DNA from: a virus
Length of the DNA: 64,000 nt
IMG/VR virus record: IMGVR_UViG_3300038424_000251
Location: 248,001 to 312,000 of that record
Reading direction: 5' to 3' (one strand)
The notes under the pieces are model-generated. The model had not been told where the DNA came from. It did not search any database and was given only the letters and a program-made list of their open reading frames with translations. A program made the position numbers and the translations under genes. Below, in pieces: positions 14,766-22,680 of the stretch (position 1 is the first letter of the stretch; every line of letters begins with the position of its first letter).

Positions 14766-14933
14766 ATGAAAAAAAATGTTCTGAATTGGCCAACATTGGA
14801 AGGTAGGTTAAACAATCCTTTAACAACAGAAAAGGAAGCTTTGTTACAATTACAGAAAACAATGCCTCTGACGAAATATGCTCTTAAGAAATTGGAAAGG
14901 TTGATTAAAAATAACTATGTTAAATCTACCTAG
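14766..14933 (+). CDS. small protein, paralog of 41.9 kb fragment
   Basis: 55 residues: WPTLEGRLNNPLTTEKEALL then a Lys-rich helix. A clearly related but broken copy lies at 41911-42095 (WPTLKGRLSQPLTTEEEALL). Function unknown. It overlaps the next gene by 17 bp. Start fixed by the promoter. Confidence 0.65.
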   Translation: MKKNVLNWPTLEGRLNNPLTTEKEALLQLQKTMPLTKYALKKLERLIKNNYVKST

Positions 14934-15807
14934 TAAAGTAGAGGGTGCTAACGTTCTGCTGTGTGGTATGGGTGGTGGTTTTGATATTTACGGAACATTA
15001 CCTATTTATTACACGTTAACAAGAATGGGCATGAATTGTTTCTTTCATAGTCATCAATTTTCCCATTTAGTTTCTTCAATAGTTGATGAGAATGAACATG
15101 ATAGTTCATCTTTTTTGCCTGAAATTCCACTTGCCAAATTTATAAAGAAACCTATTTATATTGATGGTAGAGTTGGTCCTTCTATTCTCCGAAAAAGTTA
15201 TGAAAAGATAATTGAAAAACATAATATTGACCATGTTATTATGGTTGATTGTGGTGTGGATTCTTTAATGCATGGTGATGAAGAGTTTAAAGGAACTGTA
15301 GGAGAAGATTTTGTGGCTCTTGCAGCTTTTAAAAACATTCCAATAAAAAAGTGGTTGGTTGTTTTTGGATTTGGTTGTGAAGTTGAAGAACAAATTTCTC
15401 ATTATCATGCGTTGGAAAATATGGCAGAATTGATAAAAGATGATGCATTTCTTGGTTCTTGTTCTCTTACTAAAAATATGTCATCATTTCAATTTTACAA
15501 ATCTGCCTATGAAAACATAGCAAATCTTCCAAATTATAGAAAAAGTCATATTCATCCAAGAATAATACCTTCCATAGAAGGATTGGTTGGAGAAAAATGG
15601 TATCAAAATGAGTCATCTATATATCCTGAAGTTTTAGTATTCTTATCCCCATTAATGGGTATCATGTGGTTTTTTGATGGAGATGTTGTTATTAAAAAGA
15701 ATAATATTATTCCTCTATTGGAGAATCATTTTACTTTTGCGGAGTCAATATCGACTATTGAGGAAATGTCAATTCCTACAAGAATGTCTCAATCAATACC
15801 GTATTAA
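14917..15807 (+). CDS. DUF1152 family protein
   Basis: 296 residues. Family hallmarks: LLCGMGGGFDIYGTLPIYY near the N-terminus, DHVIMVDCGVDSLMHGDEE at about 107, GTVGEDFVALAAF, VVFGFGCEVEE. DUF1152 proteins have a nucleotide-binding-like Gly-rich start but no established reaction. It sits directly upstream of two ADP-ribosylglycohydrolase genes on the same strand and is probably co-transcribed, which suggests a role in ADP-ribose or NAD chemistry (inference). Confidence 0.8.
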   Translation: MLNLPSKVEGANVLLCGMGGGFDIYGTLPIYYTLTRMGMNCFFHSHQFSHLVSSIVDENEHDSSSFLPEIPLAKFIKKPIYIDGRVGPSILRKSYEKIIEKHNIDHVIMVDCGVDSLMHGDEEFKGTVGEDFVALAAFKNIPIKKWLVVFGFGCEVEEQISHYHALENMAELIKDDAFLGSCSLTKNMSSFQFYKSAYENIANLPNYRKSHIHPRIIPSIEGLVGEKWYQNESSIYPEVLVFLSPLMGIMWFFDGDVVIKKNNIIPLLENHFTFAESISTIEEMSIPTRMSQSIPY

Positions 15808-15846
15808 ATATGGGAATCAAAATTGTAGCTGGAATATAATGATATT

Positions 15847-17043
15847 ATGAATAATATAGAATTAATGGTAAAATCCCTCAAAGGTTTGTGGGTTGGTGAT
15901 TGTATTGGAAATGTTGGACAGTTTTATTACGCTCAAGACATATTAAAAGCGTTGGATGAAGGAATTGCTAAATTTGGGATAGATAACATAGACCCTATGG
16001 GAAAATCATTCCAATATTCCGATGACACGGAAGAGGCAATCGTTTTGGTAAATCACTTGTTTAACAACAAGAAAATTTTACAAGATAAGTTAGCGATGGA
16101 ATGGGCAACTAGATATTATACCCGTGACCCTGATGGTGAAATTTATGGTTACGGATTGATGACTAGGAAAGTGTTAAAAGATATTTATGAGGGTAAACCT
16201 TGGAGAGAAGCAAATTTAACATTTCAGAGAGGCGAAAGTCCATCAAACATTGATGTGTTAATAGGTGATATTGCGCATGGTAAATCTGTCAAAGATGCTT
16301 TATCGGAATTAAGAAAAGATGGTAGTCAAAAATTTCTTCCACAAAAAGTTGGTTCGTGTGGTAATGGGTCTGCTATGAGAATTCCTCCATTGGGTGCGTA
16401 TTTTTATCTTTCTCCAATTGAAGAAGTTGTTAAACAAGCAACGTTATCAGCAGAACCAACTCATTGTCATCCGGAAGGGATTGCTGGTGCTATTGCTATT
16501 GCATCATTAGCAAAGTGTATTTCGTTGTCTGAATGGGTATATAAATCGGAAAAGGTGTTGAATACAAATTATGTCACAGATATGGATACCAAGAAAATCT
16601 ATGATTACATCTTGGAATTTATTCCTGATAGCCAAGTAAAAAAAGGTATTCTTAAAGCAAAGGAACTTCCATTGGACATACCTTTGATGAAACTGATTGA
16701 AATTTTAGGAAATGGAACATATGTTACTTGTCAAGATACAGTTCCATTATGTGTATTTTTAACAATACAGGCATTATCCTTATATCCATTAGATGAAATG
16801 TATGAAAAGGTTTTAATTGATACTTGTAAATGTTTTGGTGATGTTGATACAAATTGTGCTATTGTTGGTGGTATGATTGGAATTATCAGTTCTCCACCTG
16901 AAAAATGGATAAGATATTGTCAACCAATGGAAGGAGTAATGGGTGACCCGTTGCCTGAAATTACAACACAAAGAAAAAGAACAGAATACAATGTTAATAA
17001 AGATGCTATAAAAGACATACTGAACAATATAAAAGAAAAATAA
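15847..17043 (+). CDS. ADP-ribosylglycohydrolase family protein
   Basis: 398 residues, PF03747-type. Metal-binding and active-site motifs are present in order: GLWVGDCIGN (residues 13-22), QYSDDTEEAI (normally TDDT), GSCGNGSAMRIPPLG, PTHCHPEGIAGAIAIA, and GDVDTNCAIVGGMIG (normally GDTDT). The overall order supports an active hydrolase that removes ADP-ribose from arginine-type or other acceptors. It differs enough from the next gene that the two are not a recent duplication. Confidence 0.88.
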   Translation: MNNIELMVKSLKGLWVGDCIGNVGQFYYAQDILKALDEGIAKFGIDNIDPMGKSFQYSDDTEEAIVLVNHLFNNKKILQDKLAMEWATRYYTRDPDGEIYGYGLMTRKVLKDIYEGKPWREANLTFQRGESPSNIDVLIGDIAHGKSVKDALSELRKDGSQKFLPQKVGSCGNGSAMRIPPLGAYFYLSPIEEVVKQATLSAEPTHCHPEGIAGAIAIASLAKCISLSEWVYKSEKVLNTNYVTDMDTKKIYDYILEFIPDSQVKKGILKAKELPLDIPLMKLIEILGNGTYVTCQDTVPLCVFLTIQALSLYPLDEMYEKVLIDTCKCFGDVDTNCAIVGGMIGIISSPPEKWIRYCQPMEGVMGDPLPEITTQRKRTEYNVNKDAIKDILNNIKEK

Positions 17044-17046
17044 TTT

Positions 17047-17895
17047 ATGATTGGAGCAATTATAGGAGATATAGTCGGTTCACCCTACGAAGGTGCTGGT
17101 CTTAATTTTGTAGATGATAGAAATTTTTCTTTGTTTGATGGAAGAAATTCACGTTTTACGGATGATACCGTTCTTACTTGCGCTACTGCTGATGCAATTT
17201 TACAAACATTTACTATTAATGATTCGCCTATAGGTTATCCTCCATTTGCAGAATTATACAAAAAGTGGGCGTCAAAATATCCAAATAAAGGATATGGAAG
17301 TGGATTTTATGAATGGGTTAGTGAAGGCGGAATTACAGTAAAGAATAGTTATGCAAATGGATGTATGATGCGTTGTAGTCCTATTGGTTTATACTATGAC
17401 GATTTTAATATAGCAAAATCTGTAGCATTAGAAAGTATCAGAATGACACATAATTCTCCAGAATCGGCTCGTGGAATTCAATCAATTGTTTCTGCCATTT
17501 ATATGGCATTGCATGGAAAGTCAAAATTACAAATTAAATCATATGTGGAAAAGAGTTTTGGTCATATGTTGAATATGACTGTTGAAGAACTACGATTGTT
17601 ACCAAAAACTACTATCAGATGTGATGTAACCGCTCCTCAAGCATTAATATGCTTTATGGAATCCACGGATTATGAGTCAGCCATTCGTAATGCAGTTTAT
17701 ACCAAGGGTGATACTGATACTATTGCAGCCATTGCAGGTTCCATTGCCGAAGCATTTTATGGTGTTCGTTCTATTCCTCAATCCACAATTGATAAAGCAA
17801 AACAAAGGTTGACGCCTGAAATAATTGAGTTAATAAACAAATTTTATTATACTATTGGAGAATATCATGAATCTTATAAGGATTTTATAATCTGA
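17047..17895 (+). CDS. ADP-ribosylglycohydrolase (DraG-like)
   Basis: 282 residues, compact member of the same family: IIGDIVGSPYEG at the N-terminus, RFTDDTVLTCATADA (residues 36-50), NGCMMRCSPIG, TKGDTDTIAAIAGSIAEA near residue 220. All metal ligands of the dinuclear Mg site expected for DraG-type enzymes are visible. It starts 4 nt after the preceding hydrolase. Possible role: reversing host- or phage-made ADP-ribosylation, including DarT-type defence (inference). Confidence 0.9.
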   Translation: MIGAIIGDIVGSPYEGAGLNFVDDRNFSLFDGRNSRFTDDTVLTCATADAILQTFTINDSPIGYPPFAELYKKWASKYPNKGYGSGFYEWVSEGGITVKNSYANGCMMRCSPIGLYYDDFNIAKSVALESIRMTHNSPESARGIQSIVSAIYMALHGKSKLQIKSYVEKSFGHMLNMTVEELRLLPKTTIRCDVTAPQALICFMESTDYESAIRNAVYTKGDTDTIAAIAGSIAEAFYGVRSIPQSTIDKAKQRLTPEIIELINKFYYTIGEYHESYKDFII

Positions 17896-17906
17896 AAAGA
17901 AATTCG

Positions 17907-17934
17907 TTGACTTTTTTGATAGATTTGTTATAGT
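17907..17934 (+). promoter_or_regulatory. promoter of outer-membrane protein gene
   Basis: TTGACT, 16 bp, TATAGT; a leader of over 100 nt follows. Confidence 0.6.
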
Positions 17935-18054
17935 ATAATCTAATGTTAGAAAATAATTATAGAAATTTTATTGATTGAAAATAGCTTTTGAAGAATAGTT
18001 ATTAATCATTAAAACGGTTATAATGAAAATGTAAAAAATAAAAAAGGAAAAATC

Positions 18055-18606
18055 ATGAAATATATTAAAACATTAGTTGGTGCGTTATTTGCTATAGCAT
18101 TATTGTTATCAGTAACCGCAGTTTCTGCTGTTGACTTATCAACCAACGCAGCTGCTGTAGGTCCGTGGACATTTGCTCTAAGCGGTGGTGGTTCATCGGC
18201 AATTAATAACGATAAATTAAATAATTCTACTGTCGGTCTTAATCTTGAACTTGGTCATACTGGTAAGTTGCTTCTCCCTATTGAGGGCGGTATTCGCCAA
18301 GGTATAAGTTATTCAGATGTTACCGATAGTAGTTGGGCATTATCTACAAAAGCATACTTGGATCCAAGATTGTTTAGAATAGGTAATTTGCAATCTGATG
18401 CAGGTGTTAACATTGGTGCTGCTTATGGTGATCAACCGTTAAAATGGACTGCTGCTCCTGAGGCTGACCTTAGATTTTATTTGAAGAAAGATGTCAACCT
18501 TTTTGGTCGTATTGAAGCTCCATTTGACCTTAATGCTGCTAATGATACATTTGGTAGATTTGAAAATAAACTTAGCTATACAATTGGTCTTCAAGTTCTG
18601 TTCTAA
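18055..18606 (+). CDS. outer-membrane beta-barrel-like protein
   Basis: 183 residues. A clear signal peptide (MKYIKTLVGALFAIALLLSV, cleavage near SAVSA-VD or AVSA) precedes alternating beta strands and a C-terminal ...YTIGLQVLF, the terminal Phe signature for outer-membrane insertion. Good Shine-Dalgarno (AAAGGAAAAATC-ATG) and its own promoter and terminator. It implies a Gram-negative host and could alter the cell surface, for instance to block other phages; that role is inference. Confidence 0.78.
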   Translation: MKYIKTLVGALFAIALLLSVTAVSAVDLSTNAAAVGPWTFALSGGGSSAINNDKLNNSTVGLNLELGHTGKLLLPIEGGIRQGISYSDVTDSSWALSTKAYLDPRLFRIGNLQSDAGVNIGAAYGDQPLKWTAAPEADLRFYLKKDVNLFGRIEAPFDLNAANDTFGRFENKLSYTIGLQVLF

Positions 18607-18646
18607 GAGTTACTTAAAAACTCAGGTTACAAGTTATAGAAAAAAT

Positions 18647-18676
18647 CCGCTGAATTAAAACTCCAGCGGGTTTTTT
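18647..18676 (+). terminator. intrinsic terminator
   Basis: CCGCTG / CAGCGG stem followed by six Ts, downstream of the beta-barrel gene. Confidence 0.85.
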
Positions 18677-18694
18677 ATGCGAAAATAAAAAGGC

Positions 18695-18722
18695 TTGACA
18701 CTTTCCAAAAGTTTGATATACT
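18695..18722 (+). promoter_or_regulatory. promoter of tRNA cluster
   Basis: TTGACA, 16 bp, TATACT, upstream of the first tRNA-like genes. Confidence 0.75.
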
Positions 18723-18729
18723 TATAACC

Positions 18730-18791
18730 AGAATGAAGAACATCTTTACATAGATTTCGGAAAATGACAAAATCATTAATTCATTCATTCT
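18730..18791 (+). ncRNA. stem-closed RNA element
   Basis: AGAATGA (18730) pairs with TCATTCT (18785), enclosing about 48 nt between the promoter and the first tRNA. No reading frame. Possibly a leader RNA. Confidence 0.35.
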
Positions 18792-18813
18792 ATCTTCAAA
18801 TATTCACATTTTC

Positions 18814-18888
18814 GCTTCATTAGTTCAATGGCAAGAACAGGCGCCCCTAAACCGCCTTATAAGGGTTCAAGTCCCTTATGAAGCGCCA
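18814..18888 (+). tRNA. tRNA, anticodon CTA (amber-reading?)
   Basis: GCTTCAT / ATGAAGC acceptor, T-arm AAGGG-TTCAAGT-CCCTT, encoded CCA. Anticodon loop CCCTAAA gives CTA, which would read UAG; position 33 is C, not U, and the 31-39 pair is C-C. It may be a suppressor tRNA or a decayed gene. Confidence 0.55.
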
Positions 18889-18892
18889 TTTT

Positions 18893-18962
18893 GGTCAAGT
18901 AATTTAAAAGCAGAACATCCTTTACGGGAAAGTAGTGCGTTCAAACCCACTCTTGACCACCA
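18893..18962 (+). tRNA. atypical tRNA-like gene
   Basis: Perfect GGTCAAG / CTTGACC acceptor with ACCA end and a TTCAAAC T-loop, but the T-stem is bulged and no 5-bp anticodon stem forms. Isotype cannot be assigned. Confidence 0.4.
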
Positions 18963-18963
18963 C

Positions 18964-19018
18964 GGGCGGGATGGCGGTTTTGCCGTCTCACAACGTTCAA
19001 GTCGTTGCCCGCCCGCCA
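18964..19018 (+). ncRNA. 55-nt tRNA-like RNA lacking one arm
   Basis: GGGCGGG / CCCGCCC acceptor, perfect T-arm CAACG-TTCAAGT-CGTTG and a GCCA end, but only one 5-bp hairpin (GGCGG-TTTTG-CCGTC) replaces both D and anticodon arms. Not a standard tRNA. Confidence 0.5.
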
Positions 19019-19041
19019 TTTACGCAAAATATTAAAGAGGC

Positions 19042-19069
19042 TTGACGTTTTCCAAAAATCTGATATAGT
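19042..19069 (+). promoter_or_regulatory. promoter of tRNA-Val
   Basis: TTGACG, 16 bp, TATAGT. Confidence 0.65.
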
Positions 19070-19082
19070 TATTGCTGATTAT

Positions 19083-19156
19083 GGGCAGTTAGTTTATCGG
19101 CAGAATAATACCTCGACACGGTATAGAGATAAGTTCAATTCTTATATTGCCCACCA
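19083..19156 (+). tRNA. tRNA-Val (GAC)
   Basis: GGGCAGT / ATTGCCC acceptor, ATACC / GGTAT anticodon stem, loop TCGACAC (C at position 33), encoded CCA. Confidence 0.85.
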
Positions 19157-19160
19157 ATTT

Positions 19161-19243
19161 AAGATACACACAGCAATAAAAAATTGTCTAGTTGTAGGAA
19201 ACAACATAAAAAGGTCCCTCAGAAAAGAGTAAATCGGTATCTT
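19161..19243 (+). ncRNA. CAGCAA-type stem-closed RNA, copy 1
   Basis: AAGATAC / GTATCTT closing stem with CAGCAAT just inside the 5' strand. It lies between two tRNAs, starting 4 nt after the CCA of one and ending 5 nt before the next. Its 3' half matches the copy at 44228 almost base for base. Confidence 0.6.
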
Positions 19244-19248
19244 GAAAT

Positions 19249-19325
19249 CAGAATGTAGCTTAGTTTGGGAAAGCGCAAGCTTCGGGAGCTTGAGAGCGTG
19301 AGTTCGAATCTCACCATTCTGACCA
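19249..19325 (+). tRNA. tRNA-Pro (CGG)
   Basis: CAGAATG / CATTCTG acceptor, CAAGC-TTCGGGA-GCTTG anticodon arm, encoded CCA. Confidence 0.92.
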
Positions 19326-19374
19326 ATTTAGTCAAGGCTATCTTCAACAAGATGCCGAAACATCGGAGAGAGGC

Positions 19375-19402
19375 TTGACAAAAAGTGTGGATATGATAAA
19401 AT
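19375..19402 (+). promoter_or_regulatory. promoter of giant noncoding RNA
   Basis: TTGACA, 16 bp, TAAAAT. The structured RNA begins about 5-7 nt downstream. Confidence 0.7.
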
Positions 19403-19406
19403 GTAT

Positions 19407-20576
19407 TCACGATTGAATTCGGAACGCTTTCGAATGAAATCATAATGGTTTGTGTTCATACGGTACGAAACGCCGAAAGGTAGTAGTTGTTCAGTCAACC
19501 GTATCATGTGTGCCGATGTAATGACGGCGTAAGTAAACAACACTATAGTTGTTCACACTATGAATATTTGTTCTTTGTCAGTAGATTTAACGGGGAGTAT
19601 CGTCTCCGTTGGAGTTGCCGCAAGGTGACTTCATAAAGATAAACCGTAGCAATACGGCCAAAGGGATGGCCCCTAACGGCCACTCACCAATCGCAAGGTT
19701 GGACACCGATACAACGAGCGAAATCTGTAAATATCATCCAAAAGATGGTGTTACACTTAAAGCTGGGATGGAAAATGGTATCTGAGGGTAACACTGTAAG
19801 ATATCTACTAACGATGCCGTCGAGCACTACCATCTGCCAAGCGCAACAGTGAGAGTTAAGATTTAAGCAAAGTAGTGAGGTTTGAGGCCAGCAACCAAAA
19901 GCTTCACTACAATCTGATAGAAACCGGCCAAGGCTCATACTGAGGACGGAATCTTGAAAGATGAATGAGTATCCGCAAGAGAAAGTTAGGACTTGTGTGG
20001 CATTTTGTATCTCCAAAAGGTATGAATCCACAGGCACCGCACAAGTTTGTTAGGTTGATATAGCTCAAAGTAGAGCAACTGTATTCAGCACAGTAGGCTG
20101 CCGGAGTCAAATCTGGCTATCTATTAAAAAACGCAAAGCCGGTGCCCGCGATGACTGAAAAAGTCTTAATTCTGGAGCCGCAAGGTAATTCAGACAACCG
20201 TAGCTCGCAAGGTGAAAGTTGTTCGTGTTGAAGGTAACGGAGAGGTTAGCCCCTCTTACTGCCCGCAAGGCAGACGTTAAATGAGACGCGGAATAGGTTG
20301 TCGTCAGGTTGGAAATGCCACCAACTAAATCAGGCAGACTTACCGGATAAACCATACGTTGTCCCGCAACGGTGGATTTGGATGAAGAGGAAGACTATCC
20401 GCAAGGTAGTGATAATCTTAGAAGGCCGGTACACAATGAGGTATTCTCACTCAAAGTAAATCACAAAATTGTCGAGATAGACCTTCGGGGAACGTTTCGT
20501 GATAATCCTTGACATTTTTTGTGAACTTTAATGATAATTTATAAAATATGCCTAAATGTTTAGGCGTATTTTTTTT
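19407..20576 (+). ncRNA. giant structured noncoding RNA (GOLLD/ROOL-like in type)
   Basis: About 1.1 kb with its own promoter and a terminator, no credible protein frame on either strand, and visibly higher GC than the flanking DNA. It is packed with hairpins: ATACGGT/ACCGTAT, GCCG/CGGC, AACGGGGA/TCTCCGTT, CCGTA-GCAA-TACGG. At least eight loops read CGCAAG or GCAA, the GNRA type that docks in large RNAs. TCACGA (19407) can pair with TCGTGA (20497), closing the whole molecule. It sits in a tRNA array, as the large phage RNAs GOLLD and ROOL do. I cannot confirm membership of either; it may be a new class. Confidence 0.7.
20545..20576 (+). terminator. intrinsic terminator of giant RNA
   Basis: AATATGCCTAA / TTTAGGCGTATT stem followed by eight Ts. 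Confidence 0.85.
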
Positions 20577-20611
20577 CGAAATGTTGACTAAAAATTGCAA
20601 TATGATATAAA

Positions 20612-20639
20612 TTGACAATTAGTATTTATACTATATAAT
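20612..20639 (+). promoter_or_regulatory. consensus promoter
   Basis: TTGACA, 16 bp, TATAAT; 6 nt to the methyltransferase ATG at 20646, so the mRNA should be leaderless. Confidence 0.75.
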
Positions 20640-20645
20640 ATTACT

Positions 20646-21392
20646 ATGGTAGAAAAAACTATTACAATTTATGAAGGTGATTGTCTTAAAATTATGCCGG
20701 AAAAAGTATTTGATGAATCTGTGAATATGATTTTAGTTGATTTACCCTATGGGATTACACAGAATAAGTGGGATATTATAATACCATTCGATAAATTGTG
20801 GGAACAATATCATAGAATTATTAAACCCAATGGTGCCATGGTATTTACAGCAACTCAGCCATTTGCTAGCCGACTTGTTATGAGTAATCTTAAATTTTTT
20901 AGATATGATATAGTTTGGGAAAAAACTATTTCATCGGGACAAATGAATATAAATAATCAACCACTTCGAAGCCATGAATTGATTTTGGTCTTCTATAAAA
21001 AACTTCCAACTTATAACGAACAACGGACAAAGGGTACTCCTTATGAAATTAATCGTACAGGAAAATATAAAGCGGGAAGTTATAATCCTCAAAGACCGTC
21101 ATCTAAAAAAAATGACGGGTTTAGGCATGCTCGAAGTGTGATTAAGATTCCAAATCCAAGAATGAAAGATGGACATCCGACTCAAAAGCCAATAAAATTA
21201 TTGGAGTATTTGATAAAAACTTATACAAACGTAGGAGATGTTGTGATGGACAATTGTATGGGTGCAGGAACAACAGGTATAGCATGTCGAAATCTAAATC
21301 GAAAATTCATTGGAATTGAGATTGATAAGACATATTTTCAGAAAGCCAAGAAAGCATTAGACGAAGAAATATATAACCGTTTTTTTTCTTGA
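20646..21392 (+). CDS. DNA methyltransferase (N4/N6 type)
   Basis: 248 residues. Catalytic motif IV DLPYG (residues 32-36), then the AdoMet-binding FxGxG-equivalent near the C-terminus, NCMGAGTTGIACRNLNRKFI then GIEID. The catalytic motif before the AdoMet motif indicates the beta arrangement. HPTQKPIKLLEYLI is also typical. It transfers methyl to adenine N6 or cytosine N4 in DNA. The next gene looks like its restriction partner, so this may be a type II system rather than an orphan methylase. Confidence 0.9.
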   Translation: MVEKTITIYEGDCLKIMPEKVFDESVNMILVDLPYGITQNKWDIIIPFDKLWEQYHRIIKPNGAMVFTATQPFASRLVMSNLKFFRYDIVWEKTISSGQMNINNQPLRSHELILVFYKKLPTYNEQRTKGTPYEINRTGKYKAGSYNPQRPSSKKNDGFRHARSVIKIPNPRMKDGHPTQKPIKLLEYLIKTYTNVGDVVMDNCMGAGTTGIACRNLNRKFIGIEIDKTYFQKAKKALDEEIYNRFFS

Positions 21393-21456
21393 CCTTTTAT
21401 ATTTAATTTACGATAATAATTATTATTGATGTAAATTAAAATATACTAAATATGAA

Positions 21457-22125
21457 ATGAAACATACAAGAACATCAGCAGATCCAATAAAGGTGATAGA
21501 ATTACTAAATGAACTAAGTACCCCCGACCCCCGCTATATAGAACTGCGTGATATTATATATAATAGAAGAAATGAGAAGATGTTATTAGAACTTCCAATA
21601 ATTAGTTTTTTTCAATCTTTGTACTTTATGACTTCGCAGAAATATGGTTTTCTAATTCAAAAGAGAATAATAAAAGATATGGGTTATGGTCCCCCAAGAA
21701 ACAAGGATGCTGGGGATGCTTTTGGAAATGATAAGGATCAGGAAATAAAAGTTTCATTAATTACTTTGACTAACCCAAGTATTAATATAAGGCAGGTTCG
21801 TATGTGGCAAGGATGTGACTACAATATTTTAGGTGTAGATATGAGAGTTGCGGCTAATCCAACTATCTATTTTTTTAAACTTACACATTCTGATATGGAA
21901 CGTGAATTGGTTCTTTGTAAGGCAGGAAAAAGCCACACCCACGGAGAAGAAATGTCCCTTACTATTAACGTTGATAAAAGTGATGAACATTTTAATCGTT
22001 GGTGTAAAGATTACAGAATACCGTCTCCTTGGGATGATGAGTTAAATAAAAGATTTGTTCATTTTGCAAAAACGTTGCCCACGGTAACTGAGAATACCTT
22101 AATTCTAGAACCGCAAAATATATGA
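21457..22125 (+). CDS. putative type II restriction endonuclease
   Basis: 222 residues, 64 bp downstream of the methyltransferase on the same strand. Residues about 86-110 show a PD-(D/E)xK-like site: DAGDAFGNDKDQEIKVSLIT (Asp ... Glu-x-Lys), followed by NIRQVRMWQGCDYNILGVDM. The fold, length and gene pairing suggest the restriction partner. Specificity cannot be read. An alternative is a nicking or accessory nuclease. Confidence 0.65.
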   Translation: MKHTRTSADPIKVIELLNELSTPDPRYIELRDIIYNRRNEKMLLELPIISFFQSLYFMTSQKYGFLIQKRIIKDMGYGPPRNKDAGDAFGNDKDQEIKVSLITLTNPSINIRQVRMWQGCDYNILGVDMRVAANPTIYFFKLTHSDMERELVLCKAGKSHTHGEEMSLTINVDKSDEHFNRWCKDYRIPSPWDDELNKRFVHFAKTLPTVTENTLILEPQNI

Positions 22126-22162
22126 AAGCCGATATTAAAATTAGGATCGAGAAGTAAAAGGC

Positions 22163-22190
22163 TTGACTTTTTTTCAAAGTTGTGTATAGT
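22163..22190 (+). promoter_or_regulatory. tRNA promoter
   Basis: TTGACT, 16 bp, TATAGT, upstream of tRNA-Leu. Confidence 0.7.
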
Positions 22191-22203
22191 TATAGTCGAT
22201 ATT

Positions 22204-22289
22204 GCTGGTGTGGCGGAACTAGGCAGACGCGCAAGACTTAGGATCTTGTGGAGTAATCCGTGAAGGTTCGATTCCTTTTACCAGCACCA
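22204..22289 (+). tRNA. tRNA-Leu (TAG)
   Basis: GCTGGTG acceptor, CAAGA-CTTAGGA-TCTTG anticodon arm, long variable arm as expected for Leu, encoded CCA. Confidence 0.93.
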
Positions 22290-22294
22290 ATTTT

Positions 22295-22363
22295 ATTTGT
22301 TCGTGGTTGGGTTCGGGTAACCATATTCCACCAACGTATTTTTAAGTGGTAACATGAACAAAT
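22295..22363 (+). ncRNA. stem-closed RNA between tRNAs
   Basis: ATTTGTTC / GAACAAAT 8-bp closing stem, with an inner GTGG / CCAC. It fills the gap between tRNA-Leu and tRNA-Ala. Unknown class. Confidence 0.45.
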
Positions 22364-22368
22364 TATAT

Positions 22369-22444
22369 GGGGTCTTAGCTCATTTGGGAGAGCGGCTGAT
22401 TTGCACTCAGCAGGTGACGGGTTCGAATCCCGTAGGCTCCACCA
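22369..22444 (+). tRNA. tRNA-Ala (TGC)
   Basis: GGGGTCT / AGGCTCC acceptor with G3-U70, GCTGA-TTTGCAC-TCAGC anticodon arm, CCA. Confidence 0.93.
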
Positions 22445-22448
22445 ATTT

Positions 22449-22532
22449 ATGATAACTGGAATAATCATCGGCCTTGTGGTCGGAATAATTATAGCAACTC
22501 TTTTTTGGAAAAAAAATAAGAATTTGCTATAA
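22449..22532 (+). CDS. 27-residue single-helix membrane peptide
   Basis: MITGIIIGLVVGIIIATLFW followed by KKNKNLL: one transmembrane helix with a positive tail. It begins 5 nt after the tRNA-Ala CCA, so translation would depend on tRNA processing. Plausible small membrane peptide, function unknown. Confidence 0.45.
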   Translation: MITGIIIGLVVGIIIATLFWKKNKNLL

Positions 22533-22560
22533 TAAATTTTGTTAGTTTGTTAAAATTAAC

Positions 22561-22680
22561 TGGCACCCACAACTATTGGGGCCGTTTCTTAATTCGTAAA
22601 ATTAAGTGGTGGAGGCGTCGGCTCGAAAGAAATTTTCTTTAAGCTACTCAGCCCTAGTTTGCCGGTGTCAAATAACCGGC
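22561..22680 (+). ncRNA. candidate regulatory leader RNA
   Basis: TGGCACC (22561) can pair with GGTGTCA (22664-22670), while GCCGGT (22661) can instead pair with ACCGGC (22675) to make a terminator. Inner hairpins: CTTAATT/AATTAAG and AAAGAAA/TTTCTTT. The mutually exclusive pairings resemble a switch upstream of a tRNA gene. Confidence 0.45.

Noticed and set aside
19684-20355. Open frames on the minus strand within the giant RNA region
   Set aside because: They have no start signals, odd composition and cover dense hairpins with GNRA loops; the + strand promoter and terminator fit an RNA.
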